Shown here: positions 34,200 to 43,865 of the stretch, piece by piece
How positions within the stretch are numbered: position 1 is the stretch's first letter
How the letters are laid out: each line of letters opens with the position of its first letter
Source of the DNA: Mixophyes australis
Taxonomy: Eukaryota; Chordata; Amphibia; Anura; Limnodynastidae
Direction of reading: 5' to 3'
Assembly (NCBI GenBank): GCA_036250195.1
Contig: JAVHZZ010000004.1
Location: 318,183,706-318,247,705 of the forward strand
Length of the DNA: 64,000 nt
The notes under the pieces: generated by a model
The model's database searches: none
Told to the model about the DNA's origin: nothing
The model's input: only the letters and a program-made list of their open reading frames with translations
Position numbers and translations under genes: made by a program

Positions 34200-35702
34200 G
34201 AGAGGAAGGGGAGTTCCGCTGCCTAGAAGTGTCAGAGCAGAGTACTTTCTTTAGTTGCCAAAATTAAGTGGAGCACTTTAATTAACTTATTTTGTGACCT
34301 TTCTTTGCCAAAAAAGCCTTACATGTTTTTATTTATTAAGTGGAATAACTTTTGATAAGGGCATTTATGTAACAGTAAAGGTTAAATAAATCGCTAGGTG
34401 ACTAATAATGTAGTAGTCAAGTATACCTACTAGAATCAGTTTAGGTTCAAAGCAAGACATTGGTTTACTCCCTTCCCTGATTTGTTTATGTCAAAATTCC
34501 TTTCCCATGACATTCCCCTTTCTAGCATACCACTCTATTTGTAACAGTTGTAACACCACTTTCTTGCTACTCTAGGAAGGGATTGTGAGAACACTGATTA
34601 TTTGTGGGAGTCTCACCTTTGAGCTTCAACACTGTGCATCCACCCTAGTCTCTTTTTACACTGGGGGGTGTTGTGAAATAAATATTGGGATGCAAAGCAG
34701 AATAAATCATGATATATGTAAAGACTATTGTTAGTGCACTTGACAGTGAACCGGGTCACTATATGATGTATACTATGATGTATACTATGTTCAAATTGCT
34801 TTCTGACTCTATATGTTGTCCTAGCAGCTGGATGAAAACGACAAATTCCTCCCGAGAATGTCTCTATGTGGAGGGTGGAGTAAAATGAGGATGAAGAGTG
34901 TTACTGTCCAAATGTGAGAAAGAATACACGATAAAGAAACTCTACTATAATTGCAATGTAGAGTTGTTGGAATATAGAATTTTATAATGTTTCTAATTAA
35001 AAAATGTGAATGTTAGGGTGTACTATTTGTGAGATACACTTATCACAGTCCTGCGATGGCGCTGATAAGTCTGACAGTTCTCTTCAACCCCAATGTTGAT
35101 TGCAGTCTTGCTTGTAGTCCTTCATCACTCACCTGCATTTCGCTGACGTGAGAGTCTCTTTCTTCATTGTTGCACTACCTTGGGGGATGCACACCCAGGC
35201 AGACATTCCAGACTTGTAGCTCTCTGTAGCTCGCCGTCCATTTCTCAAGGATGCTGGTGCTTAAACCCAGCAACACCTCAGTCTACACTTCTGCTTCAAT
35301 CTTTCCTCACACATTGTCTCTGGCTCTCTGTAACTTTCTGCCTCACTGCCGATAACTTTCTCTCAACTCCTATTTCTATCACCTATGTCAACACCCTTCC
35401 CTCCTCGCACTTTCTGCTCAGATTTATTTTCCACCACTCATCATTTCTCCGGCCATCTCTCATGCTCATCCCTGTGCCTGTGGCTTCTCCTTCCTCCAGC
35501 TTCCACCTCAGGCTCGCAAGCCCTCCTTTCTCTTCCTGCTTTCTTAGCATACTGTCCATGATTTGGTTGCCATGGCAACATTAACAGGTCTGTTTAATGG
35601 AGTCGGCAGTACCCTTGTTATACAGTTACACTTACCCTATACATTACCCCCTCCCCCTCAATATTACCGCTTCTTGTTTTCTCTTTGTGATGTTAAACAA
35701 TA
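34200..35702. other. No gene recognised; likely Ngaro tail and pyrimidine-rich DNA
   Basis: 34,200-34,700 may be the 3' non-coding end of the Ngaro element; its terminal repeats were not found. ATGATGTATACTATG is duplicated near 34,762-34,790. 35,180-35,600 is CT-rich and gives a 134-codon frame of low complexity without motifs, so I do not call it a gene. Confidence 0.4.
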
Positions 35703-35977
35703 AGTACCGTGTTAGCCAGAAAAATCTATGTGATGTTAAATACTTTAGTGTCAAAAAAGACAAAAGTATTATAGGAGTGAAACCTTTATTGGCTAACCAA
35801 AAAAAAAATGCATTTGTAAACTTGCCTGATGAAGGGGCCCCTGTGCTCTAAAAGCTAGCAAATATAATAATTATTTTTTTGGTTAGCCAAGAAAAGGTAT
35901 CACTCCTATAATACTTTTGTCTTTTTTGACACCAAAGTATTTAACATCACATAGATTTTTCTGGCTAACACGGTACT
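35703..35977. mobile_element. Foldback MITE, ~105-bp arms
   Basis: The left arm starts AGTACCGTGTTAGCCAGAAA; the right arm ends CTGGCTAACACGGTACT. The arms are inverted repeats of about 105 bp with few mismatches, with a central CTGATGAAGGGGCCCCTGTG segment. It contains no coding capacity of its own. Target duplication not clear. Confidence 0.88.
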
Positions 35978-35979
35978 GC

Positions 35980-35980
<1 letters not shown>

Positions 35981-36012
<32 letters not shown>
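35981..36012 (+). repeat. (AAT)n microsatellite
   Basis: About eleven AAT units directly right of the foldback MITE. Confidence 0.9.
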
Positions 36013-36014
<2 letters not shown>

Positions 36015-36680
36015 ATTTGTTTTTTGCTACACATCTTGTTTTCTCTTCACATTCAACCTTATGAACATATATACCTACTATATACATAGTCATTCAGACA
36101 GCCAGCACCAAGCTTGTTCTGCCACATGAACGTAAACTTAGATCTCCGTCCTTTCTCAGCCTCATCCAATGTTGAGACACAGCGGCTCTCACAGAAAATA
36201 AATCCCTTTCTTGCTGCGCTTTTGTCTCAATTCAGACATCATCATGTTCCCAGACAAATCACCTCCCACCCCATAAAGAAATAATACATTTAATTTGCCC
36301 CCTGCCCACTTTATTCATGTGCAGTGGTCCACAGTTCAACCACTGCACCCAACCCCAACAATATACAGATGATTAAAAAAGCAAAAAGAAGGAGGATAGT
36401 GAAAATAATTCTTTACCCTTAATTGTTGTGGATTGTTTCCTTGTACTGGCATGCTCAAGCAGTTGTGGAACTACAAGCTCCAGCAAGCTCCATTTTTAAA
36501 GGCAAGTTTTGCCTTTAAACCTATTGCCACTTTAAATTTCCCCTGAAAAATTGCAATATCAGTGACTTTCAAAAAGCACAAGTTAATACATTTACCCTTA
36601 GGACTCTCTTCTCAAAATCAATTCCAACATTAAACAGCAACCACGTTTAATAATTATGCCTCCATCCTCCCATTGAGGCC
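36013..36680. other. ERV left flank, no gene
   Basis: AT-rich DNA. The last 80 bp (CAACATTAAACAGCAACCACGTTTAATAATT region) resemble the repeat units right of the ERV at 46,505-46,760, so the provirus sits inside that array. Confidence 0.5.
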
Positions 36681-37203
36681 TGTCAAAGTCAGCAAATTGG
36701 ATAAAGTCATTTCAATTAAAGTCTAGCAAACTTGGTTGTCTTTGTCTGAAAAGATGCGTACGGTACGCATCGACGTACAAGGGCACGCTACGGCGTGAAA
36801 GGGCGTACGCATCCACTACACGTGGCAGCAACAGTAATTGGTCTTTTACCATACATTCGCACAAACACGCATTCTTATAAAATAGTACACATTATTGGTA
36901 GTTGCAACACATAGTCAGTTATGTCGAAATATAGTAGTATTTATATGTTATATCAGAGTTACATGCATATTAGTGAAATACACAGAACGGGTTAAAGGAA
37001 TAACATCATGAGTGGTATCATAATGAACCTTGTTACATATCCTACTGTTTGGTGCGCACTGCGAGGGAATCGCAGAGTGCATACGCAAGTTATGAATGAT
37101 AGGGAATTATGAACTGCTTAAGACTAAGGAATTCTGGCGGGAAGAGCAGAGCATACCCCCTGCAGAGATGACCCCCTCCTTTGGATTCCTTAGGATGAAC
37201 CAG

Positions 37204-37301
37204 CCAATGATTGACGACCCCTTGGACATTCCTGAGACCCGGACCAATAGATGCAAGCCATACCATCTTCATTGTATTACTGTATTTGATTGTGTATATA
37301 A
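37204..37301 (+). promoter_or_regulatory. LTR promoter: CCAAT boxes and TATA
   Basis: CCAAT at 37,204-37,208 and 37,244-37,248; TATATAAG at 37,295-37,302. Transcription would start about 25-30 bp later, near 37,325. The same elements occur in the 3' LTR. Confidence 0.75.
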
Positions 37302-37443
37302 GCAGCAGCTTGTGATCCAGAGTGCAGACTTCTTGTCCCCAGACTTCAGGATTGAATGACTGCACTGGATCCAGAGCGCCTGCGATAAGTAACGGCTGTA
37401 TTTACTATTACTTCGCTTGAGCATATTTCTTCCACTTATTGCG

Positions 37444-37449
37444 AATAAA
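37444..37449 (+). terminator. LTR poly(A) signal AATAAA
   Basis: GCGAATAAATCTTTGTGCG. It lies about 120 bp after the expected start site, so it falls in R. In the 3' LTR the copy at 46,429-46,434 would serve to end transcripts. Confidence 0.75.
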
Positions 37450-37521
37450 TCTTTGTGCGTTGGAAACACAAATCGAGGTTCGACAATCGTTATTGGTTAG
37501 CGACAATACGCACATAACAAT

Positions 37522-37539
37522 TGGGGGCTCGTGAGCTTT
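37522..37539 (+). promoter_or_regulatory. Primer-binding site, proline-tRNA-like
   Basis: Two bases (AT) after the LTR end comes TGGGGGCTCGT, matching the first 11 bases of the usual proline-tRNA primer site. The next seven (GAGCTTT) do not match it. Proline tRNA is the best candidate. Confidence 0.75.
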
Positions 37540-38513
37540 GGAGGTTTCGTTGCCGATGATACGCAAGACCAACGGATTTCGGTTCCTCAACAAAGGGTGG
37601 AGACGCGTCATAAACGGGTAAGAACGCATGGTGTTCAAAACCTGAATTTTACTCTGTGTTGCGAAACCGAATGTCCGTTTTGCATTATCTAGGGCACGCT
37701 AACTAGAACCTAGGGACAAAAGAGAAAACTGTTTCTTTTTTCTGTCATTGTGCGTTTTAACTGTATTGCATTGTTTAGCGTATGTGTACTTCCTGCTGTG
37801 CGTACGCGAACTTCCGGTAAACTTGCCACGTGGTTAAACAATCGTTTTGATAGTTATTATACATGCATAGTATAATTACTTGTGAAAGCCTCTGAGACAT
37901 TATTACTATTGTTGGGAACTTTTGATTTTCTGCGCAGAAAAGGTGTATAGTGTGTGATGTTGTAACGTAGATACACTGTTTTATTGTTGAGGTGCTCAGT
38001 TGCTGTCTGACGAGGCGGATTGCCCAACTGAAGGACGGTATACAGGGCAGGTATACCGAATGCGAAAAATGGGTTTTCGCAAAGCGCTACCAATAGATCG
38101 CAAGGTTTGCTAATAATTAGTATTGGTAGGCAGTGCGATCCGGTCGCACCGTTAGTGCGAATTGGTGAAGCAGCTAGGAGGAATTATACTGGAAAGGCAG
38201 GTTGATTGTATCGACTTTGCGCTCCCAGCGATAATAAACTCAGCAGATTTTGTGGTTTAGCCAGGGTATTGAGGAGCTGATAGCCCTTGGGGCCCACAGT
38301 GATATTTCTGTATTAGGGAAAAGCGAGTGAACGCGGCTAAAGGAAATACGTTCACCGAGGATTATAGATCTCTAGCGGTGAGTATAGCAACAGAGTTGAA
38401 ATTATTAGGTGGAAAGAACAGAGCATTGCGGTGTGTCTGTATTTCACATTTGGCCGGAAGGAACAGAGCATTGCGGTGTGTCTGTGTTCCGGGTAGAAGG
38501 TATATTGTTCAAC
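37540..38513 (+). other. ERV leader with splice donor and direct repeat
   Basis: A 974-bp untranslated leader, the expected place of the packaging signal. A good splice donor CGG/GTAAGA is at 37,615-37,623. A 30-bp direct repeat (GAACAGAGCATTGCGGTGTG core) occurs at 38,411-38,440 and 38,456-38,485. From 38,409 the gag frame is already open but has no ATG. Confidence 0.7.
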
Positions 38514-40133
38514 ATGGGTGCTAAGCATACGCTAGAGATGGTCAGTGTACTGCCTAAGGAAGGCCCTATTGGTTCAGCGAGGTTTCTCATGTGTAAGAAA
38601 TATGGTGCATATGCAACTGTGTATTGTGACACGTGGGTCGGGATGACCAAAGCTTGTGATAGGCCTTTCCCAACAATAGGGAGTTTTAATGCAGAGGTAC
38701 TGAATACTGTAAAAGATAAAATATGGTTGATCAAGTCAACGAAAAAGAGAAATAGACATAATGATTGTTTAAAATTGTGGCAAATGGAAGGTAACACGTG
38801 GCAGAGCAGCGAATGCAAACCGGAAATAGGCGTGGCGAAAAGCGCGCGCAAGGCGGATGTAACCATTGAGATGCGTGGCGAACACAGCGCAAGCGCGCCC
38901 CCGCCACCTTATGTGGCGGGAGGGGTAAGTACAGCCGTTGTTAAAACTGAAAATAGAAAAATTACTAAGTTGTACCCTGTTTTAAATCAGTTTCAATCAA
39001 GTGTATCTGAAAACGAAGATGAACCCACTGTGATTTCGGCCATTGCCCATGCCGTTAATGTACTAGAGGCTCAGCGCAAGTATGAGAAAATGGCTGAGAT
39101 AGGTGAGAGTAGCGTGATCACTAGGAGTGAAAGTGTTCTAAATCTAGGGCCTGTAAATCCTGTAGCGTCCCCTGAAGTTAGTGTACCAGAGGGTGTGTTC
39201 CCGGTCCGCACAATATCAGTTCCCAATGGGAAACCGGATAAGGATGGTGTAGTTCCTTTAAGAAATGTTACAATGCATTGTCCCTGGACTAGATCAGAAT
39301 TACGTTCCATTATGACTGAATTCCCAGATCCTAGAAAAGAGTTAGCTAAATGTCAGAAATTTGTTAAAGACTTAGGGAATGCTCATGAACCAACCAGTAA
39401 GGATTGGCGGGTAGTGTTGAGGGCGTGTCTTCCTCCCAATACTAACATACAAAAATTTATTGGAGATTGTTTGTTGGAGGAAGATGACACCCTGACTGAT
39501 GAGATTAACCAACGGAATATAGAACAAATTGTCAAACACTTAGCCATCTGTTTTCCAGTAGTAGTAAATTGGAGTAAGATTTTCACCATTAAACAAAAGG
39601 ATAGTGAAACTGCCTCAGATTACTTTGCTAGAGCTATAACAGCGATTGCACGATTTACTGGGATATCCAACATAAGTGAGGACCCACATCACAGAGAGGT
39701 AGCTGTAGGGGTACTGATGGATGGCCTTAGGGAAAATTTAAAGACGAGAGTACAAACCACATTACCTAATTGGAGAGGCGTCACGGTAGACTTCCTTAGG
39801 GAGTCTGCTGTGGAGCATGACAAGAACCTTTTTAGAAAAAGGGAAGAGAAAAGTGATAGGTTAATGACGGTAAGTATACAGGCTCTAGAAGGGGTGCATA
39901 CACGACCACCAGCATACAACCCATATAACAGGAAACCTAAAGTGATCAGGTGTTTCAACTGTAACGAGGAAGGACATTACAGGAGAGATTGTAATAAAGA
40001 AAGACTCAATACACATAGGGGTGGGTCACATAGATATCCTCCAAGAAAGGATTCACATAGACTAGAAGACTCACATCTACCCGCGCATATTACGGCAGCA
40101 AATGCTGCGCGGGAAATCAATAGTCAGCGCTAG
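38514..40133 (+). CDS. gag: ERV Gag polyprotein
   Basis: Open frame of 539 codons. The start at 38,514 was chosen because it is M-G (a myristoylation signal) in a strong AACATGG context; the frame is open 35 codons further up but without ATG. Matrix occupies roughly residues 1-125, with W-V near 41 and F-P-T-I-G-S-F near 52. A P-P-P-Y late-budding motif is at 130-133. The capsid runs from roughly 230 to 450 with P-W-T-R-S-E-L, L-P-P-N-T and F-A-R-A-I-T-A-I. A basic Arg/Lys/Glu helix precedes the nucleocapsid, which has one C-x2-C-x4-H-x4-C knuckle at 480-493. The protein assembles virus-like particles at the membrane and packages RNA. It ends at UAG, 40,131-40,133. Intact, with no stop or frameshift, which is unusual for an ERV. 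Gamma-like by layout. Confidence 0.93.
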   Translation: MGAKHTLEMVSVLPKEGPIGSARFLMCKKYGAYATVYCDTWVGMTKACDRPFPTIGSFNAEVLNTVKDKIWLIKSTKKRNRHNDCLKLWQMEGNTWQSSECKPEIGVAKSARKADVTIEMRGEHSASAPPPPYVAGGVSTAVVKTENRKITKLYPVLNQFQSSVSENEDEPTVISAIAHAVNVLEAQRKYEKMAEIGESSVITRSESVLNLGPVNPVASPEVSVPEGVFPVRTISVPNGKPDKDGVVPLRNVTMHCPWTRSELRSIMTEFPDPRKELAKCQKFVKDLGNAHEPTSKDWRVVLRACLPPNTNIQKFIGDCLLEEDDTLTDEINQRNIEQIVKHLAICFPVVVNWSKIFTIKQKDSETASDYFARAITAIARFTGISNISEDPHHREVAVGVLMDGLRENLKTRVQTTLPNWRGVTVDFLRESAVEHDKNLFRKREEKSDRLMTVSIQALEGVHTRPPAYNPYNRKPKVIRCFNCNEEGHYRRDCNKERLNTHRGGSHRYPPRKDSHRLEDSHLPAHITAANAAREINSQR

Positions 40134-40180
40134 GGGTCAGGTCATACCTGTAGTCTACAGCCAGTGAGGTTAACTGAGAG
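40131..40180 (+). promoter_or_regulatory. Gag-Pol readthrough signal (UAG)
   Basis: Gag ends CGC TAG GGG and pol continues in the same frame with no further stop, as in gammaretroviruses, where a few percent of ribosomes read through UAG-G. A short dyad CAGGT-CAT-ACCTG (40,138-40,150) and a second, CTGTAG-T-CTACAG (40,148-40,160), lie just downstream. Whether they form the stimulating pseudoknot is inferred. Confidence 0.75.
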
Positions 40181-43100
40181 TCAGAGTGAAGAACCAACAA
40201 TGATAGTTGACATAGCTGGCAGGAAACAAACTTTTCTTGTAGATACAGGGGCGGCCCGATCTGTGATAACCTCTCCTTTCAATCTACAGGTGACCAGCAA
40301 AACTATTCCAGCTATGGGGGTGACGGGAAAAGTGTTACATTATCCTCTAACTAAACCCGCCGAAGTTACTATCGGGCCTCTGCATACTAAGCATTCGTTT
40401 CTCTTGGCTGCAGCGGCTCCTACTAACTTGCTAGGGAGAGACTTGTTATGTAAAATGGGATGTGTCATATACTGTACTTCAGATGGTGTGTTCCTAGATA
40501 TACCCGAGAGGGTTGCACATGAGGTACAGGACATATTGGACACCCCTCCAAGGTTAATGTTACACTCTCCTGTTATAGAACAAAGTCCATCTCAAGTAAA
40601 GGGGATGTTGCTGGAAATACCAGGTTCCCTATGGACCAGAGATGGACAGGACACTGGACTGATGGCAAACGTAGCCCCTGTCATGGTCAATCTAAAAAGT
40701 GGAAGGATAGCTCCAAAAATCCCACAGTATCCATTAAAACCGGAGGTGGAACTAGGGGTATATCCTGTTATTGAGAGGCTGTTACAACAAGGGATTTTAA
40801 TTCGTACAGCCAGTACAGCAAATAGTCCCATTTTCCCTGTGAAGAAGAGTGGGGGGAGGGGCTATAGATTAGTCCAGGACTTAAGGGGAATTAACAAAGT
40901 TGTTGAGAGCCAATTCCCCGTAGTGCCGAATCCAGCTGTCATCCTCATGCAGATTCCACCGTCTGCCAGTCATTTTACTGTCATTGATCTATGTTCTGCT
41001 TTCTTTTCAGTCCCTCTTTACCCTGACTGCCAATACCTTTTTGCATTCTCCTACAGGGGAGTGCAATACACATGGACCAGACTACCCCAGGGGTTCATTG
41101 ACAGCCCCAGTATTTTCTCCCAAGCCTTACATGACTGTTTGCAATCCTTTCAACCCCACAATGGGTCTGTTCTAATTCAATATGTGGACGATTTGTTGTT
41201 GTGCTCTGATTCTTTTATGTCATGTTTACATGATACTAAATTGTTGTTGCTTCATCTTTCACAAACAGGGCACAAGGTGGCAAAGGATAAATTACAGCCA
41301 TGTCAGACTAAGGTCAAATACTTAGGACACTGCCTCACTAAGGGGCTAAGACACCTGACAACCGACAGAATTGAGGCCATACAACACATGACCCTGCCGC
41401 AGAGCCAGAAGCAGATTCGTACTTTCTTGGGGATGTGTGGATACTGTAGGTCCTGGATCCCAGGTTTTTCTATTCTGGCATTACCATTGCAGGAGCTAGT
41501 CTCTTCCTCAAAACCAGAACGTGTCGTACACACAGAAGAGTCGGAGCAAGCGTTCTTTAATCTTAAAGATAGTCTGACAAGAGCACCTGCATTGGGAATA
41601 CCTGATTATGAAAAGCCTTTTGAGCTATTTTGTACAGAAGCTGATGGCTGTGCAGCAGGTGTCCTCACACAGAAACATGGTGACGCTAGCAGACCAGTAG
41701 CATACTACAGTGCACAATTAGACAATGTGGCAAGGTCACTCCCAACATGTCTTAGAAGTGTAGCAGCAACGGCCCTTCTAGTAAGTAAGAGTGAGGATGT
41801 AGTATTAGGACATAATTCAACCATCTATACACCCCATGCTGTATCAGCTCTGTTAAATTCAGCCCAAACCAGACATGTTTCTTCAGCTAGATTCACAAAG
41901 TGGGAACTAGCCCTGATGGCACCCTCAAACATCACCATCAAACGATGTAGCACCCTAAATCCAGCTACATACCTTCCGTATGTGTCTCAAGAGACACAAA
42001 GGGTGGGAGGTGAGGAGACCCTGGTTGATGATGAGTTAGGCAAGAATACTGACACGCATGACTGTATGGAACACCTGAATCAGACCTTTACTGCAAGGCC
42101 CGACATACGTGACACCCCCTTAGAAAATGTAGATTTTACGTTTTATACAGACGGAAGTTGCCATAGACAGACAGAGACAGGAGAGCTATGTACTGGTTAC
42201 GCTGTTGTAGACGATCAGGATGTGGTAGAAGCTGAACCCCTTGGTCCACCTCACTCAGCCCAGGTGGCGGAACTAGTAGCACTAAGGAGAGCGTGTGAAT
42301 TGGCAGAGGGTAAATCAGCCAACATATATACTGACTCTAGGTACGCCTTCGGGGTAGTGCATGATTTTGGGGCCCTTTGGCGTCTTAGAAACTTTACGAC
42401 AGCAGCAGGTACACCAGTGGCACACTCACAACACATAAAAGGACTTCTGACAGCGATACAGTTACCCAGAACAGTAGCCGTCATAAAGTGCAAAGCCCAT
42501 ACCTTTGAAGAAGACCCAGTGTCATTGGGCAACAACAGGGCAGACGAAGCTGCTAAATGGGCAGCAGGGCAACCTATGACTGTATCGACCGAGACTATGA
42601 TGGTTTTTCAGACATTAGACACGCAGAAATTAATTGAAATGCAAGATTTGTGTTCCCTGCAGGAGAAGGCGGTCTGGAAGGCGAAGGGATGTGGTCAAGA
42701 GTCCTCAGGACTCTGGAGGGATGGACAAGGTAAGCCTGTAGCTCCCCGAACATACTATCCAAGCCTGGCTGAAGCAGCACACGGCCTGACTCACCTGGGT
42801 AAAGAAGGTATGTGCAAACTGGTGAGAGCATACTGGTGTGCTCCCGGATTTTCCTCTCAAGCTGGTAAGAAAGCAATGTCATGTCTTACTTGTTTGTGGA
42901 AAAATGTTGGGAAAACTATTCCAACTGAGCCATCCCACATCCCTCCTACAGACGGACCTTTTCAGGTAATACAAATTGACTATATCCAACTACCACCGTG
43001 CAGGAATCTAAAGTATGTGTTAGTGTGTATTGATGTGTTTTCCGGTTGGGTAGAAGCATATCCGGCAGCCACTAATACTGCTGTGTTCACTGCAAAGAAA

Positions 43101-43808
43101 ATTGTACAAGACTTTGTGTGTAGGTTCGGTATCCCTAGAATCATAGAAAGTGATAGGGGTACCCATTTTACTGGTGATGTCTTCCAAAATATGTGTAAAC
43201 TCATGGGAATCAGTAGCAGACTTCACACCCCTTACCGACCACAAGCCAGTGGTAAGGTGGAGAGAGTAAACGGTACTATCAAGAACAAACTAGGTAAGAT
43301 AATGGCTGAAACTGGGTTGGCATGGCCTGAGGCTTTGCCGTTGGTCCTCCACAGCATTCGAACCACTCCTAGACCTCCTCTTAATCTGTCCCCCTTTGAG
43401 ATACTGTTCGGACGACAACCTCATTTGATCGTGAGTCCACAAGACGACTTAAAGTGTAATAATGAAGTGACTGTACAATATCTTATAAGAATGAGTAGAC
43501 AGCTGAAACAACAACAACAAAAACTAAAAATGCTGTCACCTGGTATGCCAGAGACGAACTGTCATGATGTTGAACCTGGAGACTATGTTATGATCCGCAA
43601 TTTCTTACGTTCAGGTTGTTTAACAGACCGTTGGGAAGGCCCGTACCAAGTGCTGCTGACCAGTACTACATCACTGAAGGTTGCAGAGAGAGACACTTGG
43701 GTCCATTCCACCCACTGCAGGAGAGTCCATAATCCGGAGAAAGTGCAAGACAAGACTCAGACCGACGACATAGAGCTGTCACTTGTGAGCCTGTTCCGGG
43801 AGACCTAA
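40134..43808 (+). CDS. pol: ERV Pro-Pol (protease, RT, RNase H, integrase)
   Basis: 1,224 codons open from the gag UAG to TAA. It has no start of its own and is made as Gag-Pol. Residues from 40,134: protease D-T-G at 37-39 with L-L-G-R-D after; RT from about 200, palm F-T-V-I-D-L and L-P-Q-G-F, catalytic Y-V-D-D at 350-353; RNase H from about 668 with first Asp 673 and the other acidic residues (E in A-E-L, D in Y-T-D-S-R, D in N-R-A-D-E) present; integrase zinc finger H883, H887, C917, C920; catalytic D949, D1007, E1043 (D,D-35-E); C-terminal W-E-G-P-Y motif. All catalytic residues I can check are there. Together these enzymes cut the polyproteins, copy the RNA and insert the DNA. Gamma-like. 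Pol ends 57 bp before the env ATG. Confidence 0.95.
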   Translation, partial: GSGHTCSLQPVRLTESQSEEPTMIVDIAGRKQTFLVDTGAARSVITSPFNLQVTSKTIPAMGVTGKVLHYPLTKPAEVTIGPLHTKHSFLLAAAAPTNLLGRDLLCKMGCVIYCTSDGVFLDIPERVAHEVQDILDTPPRLMLHSPVIEQSPSQVKGMLLEIPGSLWTRDGQDTGLMANVAPVMVNLKSGRIAPKIPQYPLKPEVELGVYPVIERLLQQGILIRTASTANSPIFPVKKSGGRGYRLVQDLRGINKVVESQFPVVPNPAVILMQIPPSASHFTVIDLCSAFFSVPLYPDCQYLFAFSYRGVQYTWTRLPQGFIDSPSIFSQALHDCLQSFQPHNGSVLIQYVDDLLLCSDSFMSCLHDTKLLLLHLSQTGHKVAKDKLQPCQTKVKYLGHCLTKGLRHLTTDRIEAIQHMTLPQSQKQIRTFLGMCGYCRSWIPGFSILALPLQELVSSSKPERVVHTEESEQAFFNLKDSLTRAPALGIPDYEKPFELFCTEADGCAAGVLTQKHGDASRPVAYYSAQLDNVARSLPTCLRSVAATALLVSKSEDVVLGHNSTIYTPHAVSALLNSAQTRHVSSARFTKWELALMAPSNITIKRCSTLNPATYLPYVSQETQRVGGEETLVDDELGKNTDTHDCMEHLNQTFTARPDIRDTPLENVDFTFYTDGSCHRQTETGELCTGYAVVDDQDVVEAEPLGPPHSAQVAELVALRRACELAEGKSANIYTDSRYAFGVVHDFGALWRLRNFTTAAGTPVAHSQHIKGLLTAIQLPRTVAVIKCKAHTFEEDPVSLGNNRADEAAKWAAGQPMTVSTETMMVFQTLDTQKLIEMQDLCSLQEKAVWKAKGCGQESSGLWRDGQGKPVAPRTYYPSLAEAAHGLTHLGKEGMCKLVRAYWCAPGFSSQAGKKAMSCLTCLWKNVGKTIPTEPSHIPPTDGPFQVIQIDYIQLPPCRNLKYVLVCIDVFSGWVEAYPAATNTAVFTAKKIVQDFVCRFGIPRIIESDRGTHFTGDVFQNMCKLMGISSRLHTPYRPQASGKVERVNGTIKNKLGKIMAETGLAWPEALPLVLHSIRTTPRPPLNLSPFEILFGRQPHLIVSPQDDLKCNNEVTVQYLIRMSRQLKQQQQKLKMLSPGMPETNCHDVEPGDYVMIRNFLRSGCLTDRWEGPYQVLLTSTTSLKVAERDTWVHSTHCRRVHNPEKVQDKTQTDDIELSLVSLFRET

Positions 43809-43851
43809 AGCCTGCAGTTGAGACACCTGAACCAGAGACGTTGCCTCAGAA

Positions 43852-43863
43852 CTATCTTTCCAG
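43852..43863 (+). promoter_or_regulatory. Candidate env splice acceptor
   Basis: CTATCTTTCCAG, a pyrimidine tract with AG ending at 43,863, two bases before the env ATG. Paired with the leader donor at 37,618 it would give the spliced env mRNA. Confidence 0.55.
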
Positions 43864-43865
43864 CG

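Larger units (their letters stand above)
36681..37519 (+). repeat. 5' LTR of the ERV (839 bp)
   Basis: TGTCAAAG to CATAACA, identical to the 3' LTR except at about 37,121 and 37,407. U3 holds a perfect 8-bp-arm palindrome ATGCGTAC-G-GTACGCAT (36,754-36,770), a second GTACGCAT (36,805-36,812), CCAAT boxes near 37,204 and 37,244, and a TATA box. R should begin near 37,325 and U5 after the poly(A) signal near 37,465. Confidence 0.97.

Noticed and set aside
35180..35584. 134-codon frame as a gene
   Set aside because: Pyrimidine-rich low-complexity sequence gives long frames by chance; no domain or start context.
35820..35860. CTGATGA core suggesting a hammerhead ribozyme
   Set aside because: The required CGAAA partner is not present (TAAAAG is), and stems I and III cannot be drawn; the motif is the centre of a foldback MITE.
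37090..37365. 91-codon minus-strand frame present in both LTRs
   Set aside because: It is antisense to the LTR U3/R and is repeated at 46,075-46,350 only because the LTRs are identical; no motif.
38409..38524. Start of Gag at the first codon of the open frame
   Set aside because: That codon is GTG; the ATG at 38,514 has a strong context and gives Met-Gly for myristoylation.
40164..40166. GTG at 40,164 as an independent start of pol
   Set aside because: Not an ATG, and the frame is open all the way back to the gag UAG; readthrough explains Pol expression.
42251..43244. Minus-strand frames under pol
   Set aside because: Antisense shadows of an intact pol.
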